64,000 nt of DNA from Steroidobacter agaridevorans (lineage in GTDB: Bacteria; Pseudomonadota; Gammaproteobacteria; Steroidobacterales; Steroidobacteraceae), in assembly GCF_009932555.1 (NCBI RefSeq), contig NZ_BLJO01000001.1, positions 1,453,258 to 1,517,257 of the forward strand, read 5' to 3'. Positions within the stretch are counted from its first letter, which is position 1. The number at the start of each line of letters is the position of its first letter. The notes under the pieces were generated by a model. It ran no database searches. It saw only the letters and a program-made list of their open reading frames with translations, and had not been told where the DNA came from. Position numbers and translations under genes: made by a program. Shown here in pieces: positions 8,482 through 17,624 of this stretch.

Positions 8482-9261
8482 CTACGGCGAGATCTGAAAC
8501 AGCGTACGGATGAGTCCGAACGCCGCTTCGAGCGATTGGTTGAAGGCGGCCAGCACCGAAGGCAGGCCGATGTACATGATCACCAGGCCGGAGATCAGCG
8601 TGATCGGAAAACCGACCGCGAACAGATTCAGCGTGGGCGCCGCGCGGCTCATCACACCGAACGCAAGATTCACAACGAGCAGTGCGGCCATGCCTGGCAG
8701 CGCGACGATCAACGCGCCCGCGAAGAGCTGAGTGCCCCACTGCGCGACGCGCCAGATCATCTCGCTGTCGAGACCGCTCATGCCGACCGGCAGGGTTGTA
8801 AAACCCTGCACCAGGATCTCGATGAGCACGAGATGGCCGTTGATCGCCAGAAACAGCAGCGTCACCAGGATCATGTACATCTGGCCGAGCACCGGCGTGC
8901 TCACGCCGCGCAGCGGGTCGACGTTGAAGGCGAAGCCGAGACCCATCGTATTGGCCAGCAATTGGCCGCCCATCGCGAGCGCATCGAAGATGAGTTGCAA
9001 CACGAACGCGCTCGCGAAGCCGATCAGCAGTTGATGCACGGTCACGACGACGGCGGCGAACGAAAACACTTCGACGTTCGGCGCTGGAATCAGCGGCGCG
9101 ACGATGAACGTGATCGCGCCCGCCAGAAACAAACGCACCCGCGGCGGCACGAAGCCGGCGCCGAAGATGGGCGCCATCATGAAACAGGCGCCGATGCGCA
9201 GGAATGGCCACAGGTACTGCGCCAGCCAGGCTTCGAGCTGTCCTGTGGTGAGATTGATCAT
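8482..9261 (-). CDS. fliR: Flagellar export gate protein FliR
   Basis: Integral-membrane export-gate component (259 aa) that assembles with FliP and FliQ into the helical gate of the flagellar secretion system. It is almost entirely hydrophobic, with the family signatures PIFGAGFVPPRVRLFLA in the N-terminal third, a central AMGGQLLANTMGLGF and a C-terminal IGLPSVLAAF. Eleven nt separate it from fliQ and 9 nt from flhB, within the fliLMNOPQR-flhB operon. ATG start at 9261. Confidence 0.97.
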   Translation of the reverse strand: MINLTTGQLEAWLAQYLWPFLRIGACFMMAPIFGAGFVPPRVRLFLAGAITFIVAPLIPAPNVEVFSFAAVVVTVHQLLIGFASAFVLQLIFDALAMGGQLLANTMGLGFAFNVDPLRGVSTPVLGQMYMILVTLLFLAINGHLVLIEILVQGFTTLPVGMSGLDSEMIWRVAQWGTQLFAGALIVALPGMAALLVVNLAFGVMSRAAPTLNLFAVGFPITLISGLVIMYIGLPSVLAAFNQSLEAAFGLIRTLFQISP

Positions 9262-9272
9262 CGACCGGTCTG

Positions 9273-9542
9273 TCAGCCGATCAGCCCGGGGATGCTCTCG
9301 AACAGCTCGCGCGTGTAGCCGACGATGAGCTTCAACATCCAGGGACCGGCGATCACCAGCGTCGCCGCCATGCCGATGAGCTTCGGGATGAACGACAAAG
9401 TCATTTCGTTGATCTGCGTCGCCGCCTGGAACACGCCGACCAGCAAGCCGATCGCCAGCGCGGCGATCAGCAGCGGCGCCGCCAGCAGCATCGTGATCTC
9501 CAGCGCGTGGCGGCCGATGGTCATGATGGTTTCGGGCGTCAT
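9273..9542 (-). CDS. fliQ: Flagellar export gate protein FliQ
   Basis: An 89-residue, two-helix membrane protein of the export gate, the usual length for FliQ. Family features: [16 protein letters not shown] at the start, [24 protein letters not shown] in the middle and GPWML before the C-terminal amphipathic part. Its ATG overlaps the end of fliP by 4 nt, indicating coupled translation. Confidence 0.97.
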   Translation of the reverse strand: MTPETIMTIGRHALEITMLLAAPLLIAALAIGLLVGVFQAATQINEMTLSFIPKLIGMAATLVIAGPWMLKLIVGYTRELFESIPGLIG

Positions 9543-10306
9543 GTATAGAAGCTCGCTGCCAGCGTGCCCATGATCAGGCCCCAGCCATCGACCAGCACGA
9601 ACAGCATCAGTTTGAAGGGCAAGGAAATCAGCACCGGCGACAACATCATCATGCCCATGGACATCAGCACGCTGGCCACGACCAGGTCGATGATCACGAA
9701 CGGAATGAAGATCAGAAAGCCGATCTGGAACGCCGACTTCAGCTCGCTGGTTGCGAACGCCGGCACCAGGATCCGCAACGGCACATCTTCGGGCTTATCG
9801 AAGCCCTGGCCGCCGGAGATGCGCACGAACGTCGCGATATCGCTTTCGCGCGTCTGATCGAGCATGAACCGCTTGAGCGGCTCCACGCCGGTGTTCATGG
9901 CGGTGGTCGCGTCGATCTTGCCTTCCATGTACGGCTGCACGGCCTGGGTATTCACCTGATCGACGACCGGGCCCATGACGAACAACGTCAGGAACAGCGA
10001 CAAGCCGATCAACACCTGATTCGGCGGCGCCTGGCCGGCGCCCAGCGCCTGACGCAGGATGGCCAGCACGATCACGATGCGTGTGAAGGCCGTCATCATC
10101 AGCACGATGCCCGGCAACAGCGTGATTGCCGTCATCAGGATCAGGATCTGCAGCGTCAACGAATACTGCTGACCGCCGCCCGGCGCCGTGGAAACGGTGA
10201 CTGCCGGAATGCCCTGAGCAAAAGAAACAAACGGCGCGAGCAACAACAGAGCCGCCAGCGCATACCGCGCGAGCCCCCGGCCGCGCAGCTTGTCGAAAGC
10301 GCGCAT
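9539..10306 (-). CDS. fliP: Flagellar export gate protein FliP
   Basis: Export-gate pentamer subunit. A cleavable signal peptide (ending near FVSFAQG) is followed by the conserved [20 protein letters not shown]-like core, [18 protein letters not shown], and a C-terminal pair of membrane helices ([30 protein letters not shown]). I set the start at the ATG at 10306, which overlaps the fliO stop as TGATG; a GTG one codon earlier is possible. Length is about 255 aa, typical for the family. Confidence 0.97.
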   Translation of the reverse strand: MRAFDKLRGRGLARYALAALLLLAPFVSFAQGIPAVTVSTAPGGGQQYSLTLQILILMTAITLLPGIVLMMTAFTRIVIVLAILRQALGAGQAPPNQVLIGLSLFLTLFVMGPVVDQVNTQAVQPYMEGKIDATTAMNTGVEPLKRFMLDQTRESDIATFVRISGGQGFDKPEDVPLRILVPAFATSELKSAFQIGFLIFIPFVIIDLVVASVLMSMGMMMLSPVLISLPFKLMLFVLVDGWGLIMGTLAASFYT

Positions 10307-10833
10307 CACAGTCCGAGGCTCCGCTTCAGGATCGATTTGAAATCGGTGGGATGTTGTGGCGTCGAGCCATCGGCAGGCGCGACTGGATTGCTTGGAGTTT
10401 GAGGTGTCACAGGCTCATCGAGAACGTGCAGCGTGCTGACGCGGCCAGGCGCCACGCCGATCAACAACTGCTGTTTGCCAACCTGCACGAGTACGACGCG
10501 CTCTTTCGTACCGACAGCGATCTCTGTAACCACATGCAGAGCGCCATTGCCAAACTTGCCGAAGCCGCGCAGACGACGCGTGACCCAAGCGGCCGCGAAC
10601 ACGATGCCGAGCACGAGCAACAACGACAGCGTCACCTGAGTCAGGCTGCCCGCGCCGACGGCGGCGGGCGCCTGGGACGCTTCGGGGGCCGCGAATTTCT
10701 CGGCGGCGAATACCATCGGTGCGGCTAAACACAGAACGCCGATCGCGGCCGTGACGGCCAGACCTCGAAGCGCCACGCCACGAATGACGGACAACATCAA
10801 GGTGCGCGGCATGAGAACTTTGCCCTGACTCAC
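10306..10833 (-). CDS. fliO: Flagellar assembly protein FliO
   Basis: FliO helps assemble the FliP ring. This 175-residue protein has an N-terminal signal or anchor segment (ending near PMVFAAEKF), a periplasmic Ala/Pro stretch and a membrane helix ([19 protein letters not shown]). The cytoplasmic tail carries the typical [19 protein letters not shown] and [15 protein letters not shown]. The GTG at 10833 has no good ribosome site; ATG at 10812, preceded by AGGG, is an equally good start. It lies between fliN and fliP as usual. Confidence 0.93.
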   Translation of the reverse strand: MSQGKVLMPRTLMLSVIRGVALRGLAVTAAIGVLCLAAPMVFAAEKFAAPEASQAPAAVGAGSLTQVTLSLLLVLGIVFAAAWVTRRLRGFGKFGNGALHVVTEIAVGTKERVVLVQVGKQQLLIGVAPGRVSTLHVLDEPVTPQTPSNPVAPADGSTPQHPTDFKSILKRSLGL

Positions 10834-10845
10834 TTCGACATCAAC

Positions 10846-11238
10846 TCACTTCAGCTTGCGGATGCGCTCGGACGGCGAGATCACGTCGGTGAGACGGATG
10901 CCGAACTTCTCGTTCACGACCACGACTTCGCCGTGCGCCACCAGCGTGCCGTTGACGAACACGTCGAGCGGCTCACCAGCCGCTCGATCCAGCTCCACCA
11001 CCGAGCCCTGATTGAGCTGCAGCAGGTTGCGGATCGGGATGCGCGTGCGGCCGACTTCCATGGACAGCGTGACCGGCACGTCGAGGATGACGTCCAGATT
11101 CACATCGCTCGGCGATCCGCTCGGCAGGCCGACATCGGGTTGTGGCTGGGCAGCCGCGCGCTGGCGCTGTTCCTGCTCCAGCAGTTCGGCAAACTGGGCG
11201 GCCTGGGCCGCCTCCATTGCTTCTCTACTCATGCTCAT
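10846..11238 (-). CDS. fliN: Flagellar motor switch protein FliN
   Basis: C-ring switch subunit of 130 residues. The C-terminal SpoA domain (about 50-130) shows VPVTLSMEVGRTRIPIRNLL, QLNQGSVVELDRAAGEPLDV and FVNGTLVAHGEVVVVNEKFG, then IRLTDVISPSERI. The N-terminal 45 residues are low-complexity and charged. FliN forms the lower C-ring with FliM and FliG and binds the FliH-FliI export ATPase complex. It starts 4 nt after fliM. An alternative ATG lies two codons downstream. Confidence 0.97.
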   Translation of the reverse strand: MSMSREAMEAAQAAQFAELLEQEQRQRAAAQPQPDVGLPSGSPSDVNLDVILDVPVTLSMEVGRTRIPIRNLLQLNQGSVVELDRAAGEPLDVFVNGTLVAHGEVVVVNEKFGIRLTDVISPSERIRKLK

Positions 11239-11242
11239 GGGT

Positions 11243-12247
11243 TCAAACCTTCGCGTTCAAAATGTCCAGCATTCGTGGACGCACACGGGAGATACGATCT
11301 TCGATCTGCACGGCCTGCTGGCCGTTGGAAACACCGAACTTGCCGCGGAAGATGGGCACGTCCTCGGCCATGACCGTGGCGCGGCCGTTGAAGTCGCACG
11401 GCAGGATGTCGCCGGCTTTCATATCCATCAGCTGACGCATGGTGAGCTTGGAGCGGCCCAACAACGTCGTCAGCTCGACTTCGGCGTCCTCGATCTCTTC
11501 CTTCAGCGCACTGACCCAGCGCTCGTCGTGCTCGACACGGTCGCTCGCCACGCCGGCGTCCAGCAACTCGCGCAGCGGCTCGATCATCGCGTACGGCATG
11601 GTGATGTGAATATCGCCGCCACCGCCGTCCAGTTCCACGTGGAAGCTGGTGATCACGACGATCTCGGTCGGGCTCACGATGTTCGCGAAGTGCGGGTTGA
11701 TTTCGGAATTGACGTATTCGATATCCAGGGGTTGCACGTGCGACCAGGCTTCTTTGAGATCGGCGAACACGTGTTTGAGCAGCATGTGGATGATCCGCTG
11801 CTCGGTGGCGGTGAATTCGCGGCCTTCGATCTTCGCGTAGCGGCCGTTGCCGCCGAAGAAATTGTCCACCGTGGTGAACACCAGCTTCGGATCGATCACG
11901 ATCAGGCCGGTGCCCCGCAGCGGCACGATCTTCACCAGGTTCAGATTGGTCGGCACGTGCAGCGTATGCACGTACTCGCTGAACTTCAGCATCTTCACCG
12001 GCGCCACCGCGACTTCCGGCGTCCGGCGCAGCAGGTTGAACAGGCTGATGCGGAACAGGCGCGCGAACCGCTCGTTGATCATTTCGAGCGTGGGCATGCG
12101 CCCACGCACGATGCGAACCTGATTCGAGAAATCGTAGTTGCGCGCCTCGCCGGGCGCGACGGGCGCTTCGGTCTTGACGGCGCCGCTGTCTACGCCATGT
12201 AGCAGGGCATCGATTTCATCTTGATTTAGAATGTCACTGCCGGACAT
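11243..12247 (-). CDS. fliM: Flagellar motor switch protein FliM
   Basis: C-ring protein (334 aa) that binds CheY-P and reverses motor rotation. The N-terminal CheY-binding peptide is recognisable (SDILNQDEIDALLHGV). The middle domain (about 45-240) includes MPTLEMINERFARLFR and the C-terminal SpoA domain resembles FliN. It starts 16 nt after fliL stops and precedes fliN. The length is normal. Confidence 0.97.
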   Translation of the reverse strand: MSGSDILNQDEIDALLHGVDSGAVKTEAPVAPGEARNYDFSNQVRIVRGRMPTLEMINERFARLFRISLFNLLRRTPEVAVAPVKMLKFSEYVHTLHVPTNLNLVKIVPLRGTGLIVIDPKLVFTTVDNFFGGNGRYAKIEGREFTATEQRIIHMLLKHVFADLKEAWSHVQPLDIEYVNSEINPHFANIVSPTEIVVITSFHVELDGGGGDIHITMPYAMIEPLRELLDAGVASDRVEHDERWVSALKEEIEDAEVELTTLLGRSKLTMRQLMDMKAGDILPCDFNGRATVMAEDVPIFRGKFGVSNGQQAVQIEDRISRVRPRMLDILNAKV

Positions 12248-12263
12248 GTCTCAATCTCTGTGG

Positions 12264-12764
12264 TTACTGCATCACGAAGCTGGTGAAGTACAGCTGCTCG
12301 ACGCTCTCGGCCTTGCCGCCTTCGGCCGCGATCACGTCCGCCACCGCCTTGAGCGCCTGGGTGCGCAGCTGTTCCTTGCCCTCGCGCGAACTCAACGTCT
12401 CGAACGTCTGGCCGCCGAGCAGCATCAGCAGGTCATTGCGCAGCTTCGGATCGTGTTCCTTGATCAGATCGGCGGTCATCTGGTCGCGGGTCATCACTTC
12501 GATGCTGACCTGCAGGAAGCGCATCATTCCCTTGTTCTGGAAATTCACCACGAACGGCGGATCGAACTTGCTGTAGATCGCGGGCGTCTTCACGGCCGGC
12601 GCAGCCTCCGCGGCCGCATGCTCTTCGCCACTCTTCTTCGCGGTCATGAAATAAACACCGCCGCCCGCTGCTCCCGCAGCGAGGATCGAACACAACACAA
12701 TCACCAGCATTTTGGACTTGCCGGGCGCCGGAGCAGGCGCTTCGGCAGCAGGAGCATCGGACAT
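12264..12764 (-). CDS. fliL: Flagellar basal body protein FliL
   Basis: Inner-membrane protein near the stator. The ATG at 12764 is chosen because GAGGAA lies 8 nt upstream and a sigma-54 promoter occupies 12802-12817, which rules out the longer frame. The 166-residue product has one membrane helix (MLVIVLCSILAAGAAGGGVYF, about 17-37), a linker and the periplasmic FliL domain (FDPPFVVNFQNKGMMRFLQVSIEV). First gene of the fliLMNOPQR-flhB operon. Confidence 0.95.
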   Translation of the reverse strand: MSDAPAAEAPAPAPGKSKMLVIVLCSILAAGAAGGGVYFMTAKKSGEEHAAAEAAPAVKTPAIYSKFDPPFVVNFQNKGMMRFLQVSIEVMTRDQMTADLIKEHDPKLRNDLLMLLGGQTFETLSSREGKEQLRTQALKAVADVIAAEGGKAESVEQLYFTSFVMQ

Positions 12765-12801
12765 CGCGCATTCCTCGAAGACTTCGTCGCTGCCGAATAA
12801 G

Positions 12802-12817
12802 AGCAAGCGACGTGCCA
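12802..12817 (-). promoter_or_regulatory. Sigma-54 promoter of fliL operon
   Basis: On the minus strand TGGCAC-GTCGC-TTGCT: a full match to the RpoN -24/-12 consensus with correct GG-N10-GC spacing. The predicted transcript starts near 12791, leaving about 27 nt of leader with a GAGGAA ribosome site before the fliL ATG. Confidence 0.9.
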
Positions 12818-13006
12818 CGCCTCGGAAGCAGCATGCAAGTGATTAATTCAGAAGAGAAATACGCGAAAAACACAGTGTGAACTGCGACACACCGCAAACT
12901 CGCGACGGAATCTTGGCGCGGGCAACTGTGACGTGCTGCTCAAGAGCACGCCGGCTCGCATCCGGCAGGTGTCAAATGCTGGACGCAGCCATCGTTGTAG
13001 TTGTTA

Positions 13007-13528
13007 TCAACCTTCGACCGGTTTGCGCGGTGTCTGCAGCGTCAGCTGATAGAACGCCAGATCCAGCCAGCCGCCGAACTTGTAGCCCGACTCGCGAATC
13101 GTGCCCGCATGCACGAAGCCGAGCTTCTCGTGCAGGGCGATGCTGGCCGCATTGGTCGCGTCGATGCCGCCCACCATCACATGCAAATCCTGCGCACGGG
13201 CCGCCTCGATCAGACGTTCCATGAGCACCAAACCGAGACCCTTGCCCCGGTGATCCCGATGCACGTACACCGAATGCTCGACGGTGTACTTGTACGCCGG
13301 ACGCTCGCGAAAGACGCCGTACGTGGCGAATCCCATCAGCGCGCCGCTCTCCTCCTCTACGCCGATCACCGGGTAGTGCTTCGCTTCCTTGGCCTTGAAC
13401 CAGGCCACCATGCTTTCCGGTGTGCGCTCCGCATACTCATACACCGAAGTGGATGTGCGGATCTGCTCGTTCAGGATGTCCAGAATCGCCGCACCATGCG
13501 CCGCCAGCGTGCACGTCACGAACTTCAT
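13007..13528 (-). CDS. GNAT N-acetyltransferase (phosphinothricin/amino-acid acetyltransferase-like)
   Basis: A 173-residue GNAT enzyme that would transfer an acetyl group from acetyl-CoA to a small amine. The acetyl-CoA loop reads HRGKGLGLVLMERLI (about 95-109). The surrounding pattern (ILDILNEQIRTSTSVYEY at the start, YTVEHSVYVHRDHRGKGLG, GGIDATNAASIALHEKLGF, DLAFYQLTL at the end) matches the PAT/Bar and L-amino-acid acyltransferase branch. The true substrate cannot be told from sequence. It is on the minus strand just downstream of fluC (12-nt gap), outside the flagellar gene set. Confidence 0.9.
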   Translation of the reverse strand: MKFVTCTLAAHGAAILDILNEQIRTSTSVYEYAERTPESMVAWFKAKEAKHYPVIGVEEESGALMGFATYGVFRERPAYKYTVEHSVYVHRDHRGKGLGLVLMERLIEAARAQDLHVMVGGIDATNAASIALHEKLGFVHAGTIRESGYKFGGWLDLAFYQLTLQTPRKPVEG

Positions 13529-13540
13529 CGCCGGATCTCC

Positions 13541-13924
13541 TCAGGCCGCACCGCTAGCCGTCATCTCGTAACCCAGCCATGCAACCAGCAAGCCAACGAC
13601 GATGCTCAGGACCACGTTGGCGATCGCTACGCCCGGCTCGCCCCGCTTGAACAGCAACAACGTCTCCAGGCCGAACGCCGAGAACGTCGTGAACCCGCCG
13701 AGCAAGCCGGTGAACAGCAGCAGCCGCGCCTCCGGCGTGAAGAAATCCTGCTTCACGGCCATGCCCGCCAGCAGCCCGGCAATCAGGCAGCCAATGACGT
13801 TGACGGCGAACGTGCCGGTGGGAAAGCGCCAGTTCGGCGTCGCATGCAACACCCAGCCGGACAGCTTGAAACGAGCCACCGAACCGACGGCTCCGCCCAA
13901 AGCCACTAACAGCACTGCTTTCAC
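13541..13924 (-). CDS. crcB: Fluoride exporter FluC (CrcB)
   Basis: Small dual-topology fluoride channel (127 aa) that lets F- leave the cytoplasm. Four hydrophobic helices; signatures include GGAVGSVARF at the start, PTGTFAVNVIGCLIAGLL (helix 2) and LGGFTTFSAFGLE (helix 3, the pore phenylalanine/threonine track). GTG start at 13924 with GCGAGG upstream. No fluoride-riboswitch consensus was seen upstream; the leader instead holds nested stem-loops at 13971-14017. Confidence 0.95.
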   Translation of the reverse strand: MKAVLLVALGGAVGSVARFKLSGWVLHATPNWRFPTGTFAVNVIGCLIAGLLAGMAVKQDFFTPEARLLLFTGLLGGFTTFSAFGLETLLLFKRGEPGVAIANVVLSIVVGLLVAWLGYEMTASGAA

Positions 13925-13970
13925 GACCGGACCTCGCGCACAACCTGAACCGGCATTGTGACAGCATTGT

Positions 13971-14017
13971 GCCCGGACATCGACGCAGCCCCGAGGGGCT
14001 GCGAAGTCACTCCGGGC
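13971..14017. other. Nested stem-loop between fluC and the divergent lipoprotein gene
   Basis: An outer 7-bp stem (GCCCGGA with TCCGGGC) encloses a 9-bp inner palindrome (CGCAGCCCC GA GGGGCTGCG, 13984-14003). It lies in the 163-nt divergent gap. It has no T-tract and no recognisable riboswitch core; a regulatory RNA structure or a protein site are both possible. Confidence 0.4.
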
Positions 14018-14087
14018 CTTGTATAGTCCGGCGCAAGCGGCGCTCCATTAGCAAACAAGCCGCGCTTTCTCTCAGCGGAATTCAAAC

Positions 14088-16403
14088 ATGATCGAGAACA
14101 CGGCGGTTCTTCGCAGGATCTTGGGTGCGTTCGCGATATTGCTGCTGCTGGCCGGATGCGGCGGCGGTGGCGGCGGTGGAGGTGGCGATGGCAGCAGCAA
14201 CGGCCGCCATTCGATTTCGCTGTCGACCGGCTCCCTCTCGTTCTCGGGCGTGCAGTACACCACCATCCCCGCGCAAACCGTCACCGCCACTTTCAAGGGC
14301 GACGGCGTGGCGGTCGGCACGCTGCCGGGGCAAGTCCCGGTGTCCTGGCTCCAGGTATTGAGCACCGGCACGAGCGGCAATCAGGCCACCTTCTCGGTTC
14401 AGGTCACTCCCGGCGGACTGCCTGTCGGCACGCATACATCCACACTGCGCTTTCTGAGCGGCGCGGCGGACGGCTCGAGCGTCGTTCATCGCGACCTGAC
14501 CGTCACTCTGAACCTGCGCGAGGGATTCAAAGCCACGGCTGCCGCGGACATGCGATTCACTGCCACGGAAGCCGGTCCCTATACCCCCGCAGACGGAGTG
14601 AACATCCAGATCACCGGCGAGAACGTGGCCTGGAGCATCGAGGATCCGCCGGCATGGCTGCAGTTCTCCGCGACCAGCGGCAATGCCCGGGGAAGCATCA
14701 ATGTCCGGCCGAACATGACCGGCCTCGCTGCCGGCTACTACCAGCAAATCTTTCGTATCAGAGACAGCGTCTCCGGCGGATCGTGGGGAATGTTTGCATC
14801 CGTGCAGGTCAACGAACCGCAGCTCACTCTCAGCAGCACTCAGTTCGATATCCTGCTCAACGCGCAGACGCCGCTGTCGGCCCTGCAGTACAACCTCGCC
14901 GTCTCGGACACGGCATTGGGTCAGAACATTCCCAAAGCCATTTCCTGGGGCGCGAGCAGCAACTCCCCGCTGCTCACCGTCACGCCGACCACAGGCTCCA
15001 CCGCGGGCGCCCCGACCACACTGACCGTCGACCTGGATCGCGATCAGCTCAATGCGCTGCGCTCGGGCGCTTACCTTCCGACGGCGACCATCAACACCTA
15101 CACCTATCTGCGCTTCAACTTGGATGTGCGCCTGCCTCGCGCCAACACCATCGATCCGTACTTCGTGACCGCCGGAACACCCGCGACAGTGACTCTGCTG
15201 GGCGAGAATCTCATCCAGGAAGATCTCGCGCTGTTACGAATGAACGGTCAGCCGCTGTCGGCACTGGGTGCGTCCGCGACGCTGACGAACGAACGGGAAA
15301 TCTCTCTGACTCTGCCGGCGCTGGCTGCCAACGACTACGAGGTGAGCTTCCATAACGAGCTGGGCCTGTCGCGCTCCGCCGCGGCGCTCAAGGTCGTCGT
15401 CGCGCAACCGACTCCCGGCGCCGGCGATATCGTGACCACGGGCAATCGAGTGAAGTTGCTGTTCGATCCGACGCGCACTCGCTTGTACGGCGTCGATGTG
15501 CTGCACGATGAGATCGAACGTTATCAATGGAACGGCACGCAATGGGTGACGCTGAGCAGCGTCTCGATACCGCGGTTGGCGGACGCAGCCCTGCTGCGTG
15601 ACGGCCGTCATCTGGTCGCGTCGACGACCGCATTGCTCTGGAAAGTCGACCTCGACAGCGGCGTGGCCACCACGATCGGCGAGACTGCCGATCCAAGCTG
15701 CATCAATACGCAAGCGCAATCGATGGCGGCGCCGGCGGCCGGCTCCATCTTTGCCGTCACCAGGCTCAGCTGCAGCGATGGCACCGACCTCCAGGAACTG
15801 GATCTGCTGTCCAATGTCATGAACAGGCCGTTCACGCCCGGGCCCGCGTACGTCGAATGGTATTTCCCCACGCCGACGCTGGCGTCGAGCGGTGACGGTC
15901 GCGTACTTGCGATCGGCAGCACCCGCACATCGGGCGGCCACTACGGACTGTTCGACGTGATCGACCGCACGTTCATCGATCGCGGCGACTGGTTCCGATA
16001 CCGCTATTACTACTACTATCGCCTCGCGCTGGACCGCACCGGCACGAGGGTGCTGATCAATAACTACACAGTGCGCGATCGAACCGGCGCCGATATCGGT
16101 CAGCTGCCGGCCAATGAGGCCGCGACGCTGTCCGCCGATGGCACACGCGCTTACGCTTATATCCATGGCGCGGGCGGCACCGGCCACGTGGCGACATTCG
16201 ACATCACGACGCCGGTCGGTGCGCTCAACGTGTTTCCGCAAGTCGGGGCCGATATTGCCGTGCCCAGCGACATGGGCGCCCCCGACACCACCTCGCTCAA
16301 CTTTCCCACCGGCTACGACAGCTTCGGCATGACATTGTCGCCGGACGAGCAACTGCTGTTCATCGGCGGCTCGGCTCGTATCGTCGCCATCGACCTGCCG
16401 TGA
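14088..16403 (+). CDS. Large outer-surface lipoprotein with Ig-like/TIG domains and beta-propeller
   Basis: A 771-residue lipoprotein of unknown function. The lipobox LLLAGC places the acylated Cys at 24, followed at once by nine glycines as a flexible tether. Repeated beta-rich segments follow at about 40-345 (BACON/Ig-like: FSVQVTPGGLPVGTHTSTLR, SWGASSNSPLLTVTPTTGST), then a probable IPT/TIG domain at about 353-440 (PYFVTAGTPATVTLLGENL). The last third looks like a propeller, with repeated VxxxD and GxR segments and a tyrosine run near 640. Divergent from fluC. Likely displayed on the cell surface for adhesion or binding; no catalytic motif was found. Confidence 0.8.
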   Translation: MIENTAVLRRILGAFAILLLLAGCGGGGGGGGGDGSSNGRHSISLSTGSLSFSGVQYTTIPAQTVTATFKGDGVAVGTLPGQVPVSWLQVLSTGTSGNQATFSVQVTPGGLPVGTHTSTLRFLSGAADGSSVVHRDLTVTLNLREGFKATAAADMRFTATEAGPYTPADGVNIQITGENVAWSIEDPPAWLQFSATSGNARGSINVRPNMTGLAAGYYQQIFRIRDSVSGGSWGMFASVQVNEPQLTLSSTQFDILLNAQTPLSALQYNLAVSDTALGQNIPKAISWGASSNSPLLTVTPTTGSTAGAPTTLTVDLDRDQLNALRSGAYLPTATINTYTYLRFNLDVRLPRANTIDPYFVTAGTPATVTLLGENLIQEDLALLRMNGQPLSALGASATLTNEREISLTLPALAANDYEVSFHNELGLSRSAAALKVVVAQPTPGAGDIVTTGNRVKLLFDPTRTRLYGVDVLHDEIERYQWNGTQWVTLSSVSIPRLADAALLRDGRHLVASTTALLWKVDLDSGVATTIGETADPSCINTQAQSMAAPAAGSIFAVTRLSCSDGTDLQELDLLSNVMNRPFTPGPAYVEWYFPTPTLASSGDGRVLAIGSTRTSGGHYGLFDVIDRTFIDRGDWFRYRYYYYYRLALDRTGTRVLINNYTVRDRTGADIGQLPANEAATLSADGTRAYAYIHGAGGTGHVATFDITTPVGALNVFPQVGADIAVPSDMGAPDTTSLNFPTGYDSFGMTLSPDEQLLFIGGSARIVAIDLP

Positions 16404-16499
16404 GGAACAGAGCGGAAATTGCTCACTGACGTTCTCGTGTAACCCTCGGCGCGCCGCTCGCGTCCAACTCGCCAGGTGTCTCATCTGGTCGAGGGCGCG

Positions 16500-17621
16500 A
16501 TGTTTCAGCAATTCGGGCGGGCCGCGGCTGGGGCACTTCTCTTCGTTTGCGGATGGCTGAGCACCACGAGCTGCGCCGCCGGCGAAAATGGGGACATCAC
16601 CACTGCGGTCGGCGAAGCGGCCATTGCGCAATCCATGAAAGCCGCGCTGCAGGGAAACGCCAGGCTCGCGGCCTCGTCGCTGCAATCGGTAGCGAGAAGT
16701 AACTTCGCCGGCAAGGATGTTGTATATCGACGCTGCATGCTGCAGCGATTCGGCTCCGACGCCACGCCGCCGGCGCGACCCGAGGCAGGCGATGCTTTCC
16801 TCAGTAATGTACTGGGGCTGTATCAAACCTACTGGTGGCACGCATTGATGTTCCCTGCCGCGCGCGATCAATATGGCCGCGAACTCCAACGCGGCCTCAG
16901 CGCTCTGCTGGGCGAGTCGGATGCGATCATCGACTGGGACGCGCTGGATGAGCGAGTCGCCCGCGAGCTGCGTGCACGAGGCTACTACTCGCAGCTGGGA
17001 AACACTCCGCCGCTGCGAGAACTGATGGTCTGGCGCACTCAGGATTCCTCCGTGCGCGAAGTCCGGCTGCCCGAGCGTACTTATCCGGTGCAACTCGAGG
17101 TGCTGAATGACTTCGTCTCGCGCGGCTGGAGCTCGTATGCACGCTGCGAGCGTCGCTCGAATGGCGGCTGGGCCACCGATGAGCGCGTGTATGCCGTCGG
17201 CCCCGCATTTCCGCAGGGTCTGGATAGCGAAGCGTTCCGTGCCAGCTTGCTCGGGCACGAAACTCAGCACTTCGCCGATCTGCAGCAGTTCCCCAACCTG
17301 ACATCCTGGGAATTGGAATATCGCGCGAAGCTCACCGAGCTGTGGATGTCGAGGGACTCGCTGCGATTTCTGCTCGGCAAGTTCAACCGGGATCAAGGCG
17401 ACGACGAACAAGTGCCGCACCTGTTCGCGAACAAGCGAGTGATACGCGATCTGCAGGCGTATCTGTCCGCGAACGGTTCGACGCCCGCACAGGACGATCT
17501 GTCGGATGTGCCTGCAGACAAGCTTCGAGCAGCCGCCGTCGAAGTGTTGGCGCGCGACACTCGCACGAGAGAGCACGCGGCGAGCATGGCCGGGACCAGC
17601 CCGGCCATGCCCGGCAAGTGA
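16500..17621 (+). CDS. Secreted protein with HExxH zinc-peptidase-like motif
   Basis: A 373-residue protein I cannot assign to a named family. The ATG at 16500 is preferred (GAGGG just upstream, signal peptide GALLFVCGWLSTTSCAAG). The mature part is largely helical. HETQH occurs at about 253-257, followed within 20 residues by an acidic segment (WELEYRAKLTELW), the layout of a zincin with a downstream Glu ligand. A potential lipobox-like Cys sits in the signal region (STTSC), so it could be membrane-anchored. It follows the lipoprotein by 96 nt on the same strand and may be co-transcribed with it. Peptidase activity is a hypothesis from the motif alone. Confidence 0.7.
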   Translation: MFQQFGRAAAGALLFVCGWLSTTSCAAGENGDITTAVGEAAIAQSMKAALQGNARLAASSLQSVARSNFAGKDVVYRRCMLQRFGSDATPPARPEAGDAFLSNVLGLYQTYWWHALMFPAARDQYGRELQRGLSALLGESDAIIDWDALDERVARELRARGYYSQLGNTPPLRELMVWRTQDSSVREVRLPERTYPVQLEVLNDFVSRGWSSYARCERRSNGGWATDERVYAVGPAFPQGLDSEAFRASLLGHETQHFADLQQFPNLTSWELEYRAKLTELWMSRDSLRFLLGKFNRDQGDDEQVPHLFANKRVIRDLQAYLSANGSTPAQDDLSDVPADKLRAAAVEVLARDTRTREHAASMAGTSPAMPGK

Positions 17622-17624
17622 GAG

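Noticed and set aside
12765-12818. Extended N-terminus of FliL
   Set aside because: The region runs into a perfect sigma-54 promoter; a ribosome site supports ATG at 12764.
13925-14087. Fluoride riboswitch before fluC
   Set aside because: Conserved riboswitch core was not found on the minus strand; only generic stems.
15234-17576. Minus-strand ORF of 780 codons across the lipoprotein and HExxH genes
   Set aside because: Spans two real plus-strand genes and their gap; no recognisable domain or ribosome site.
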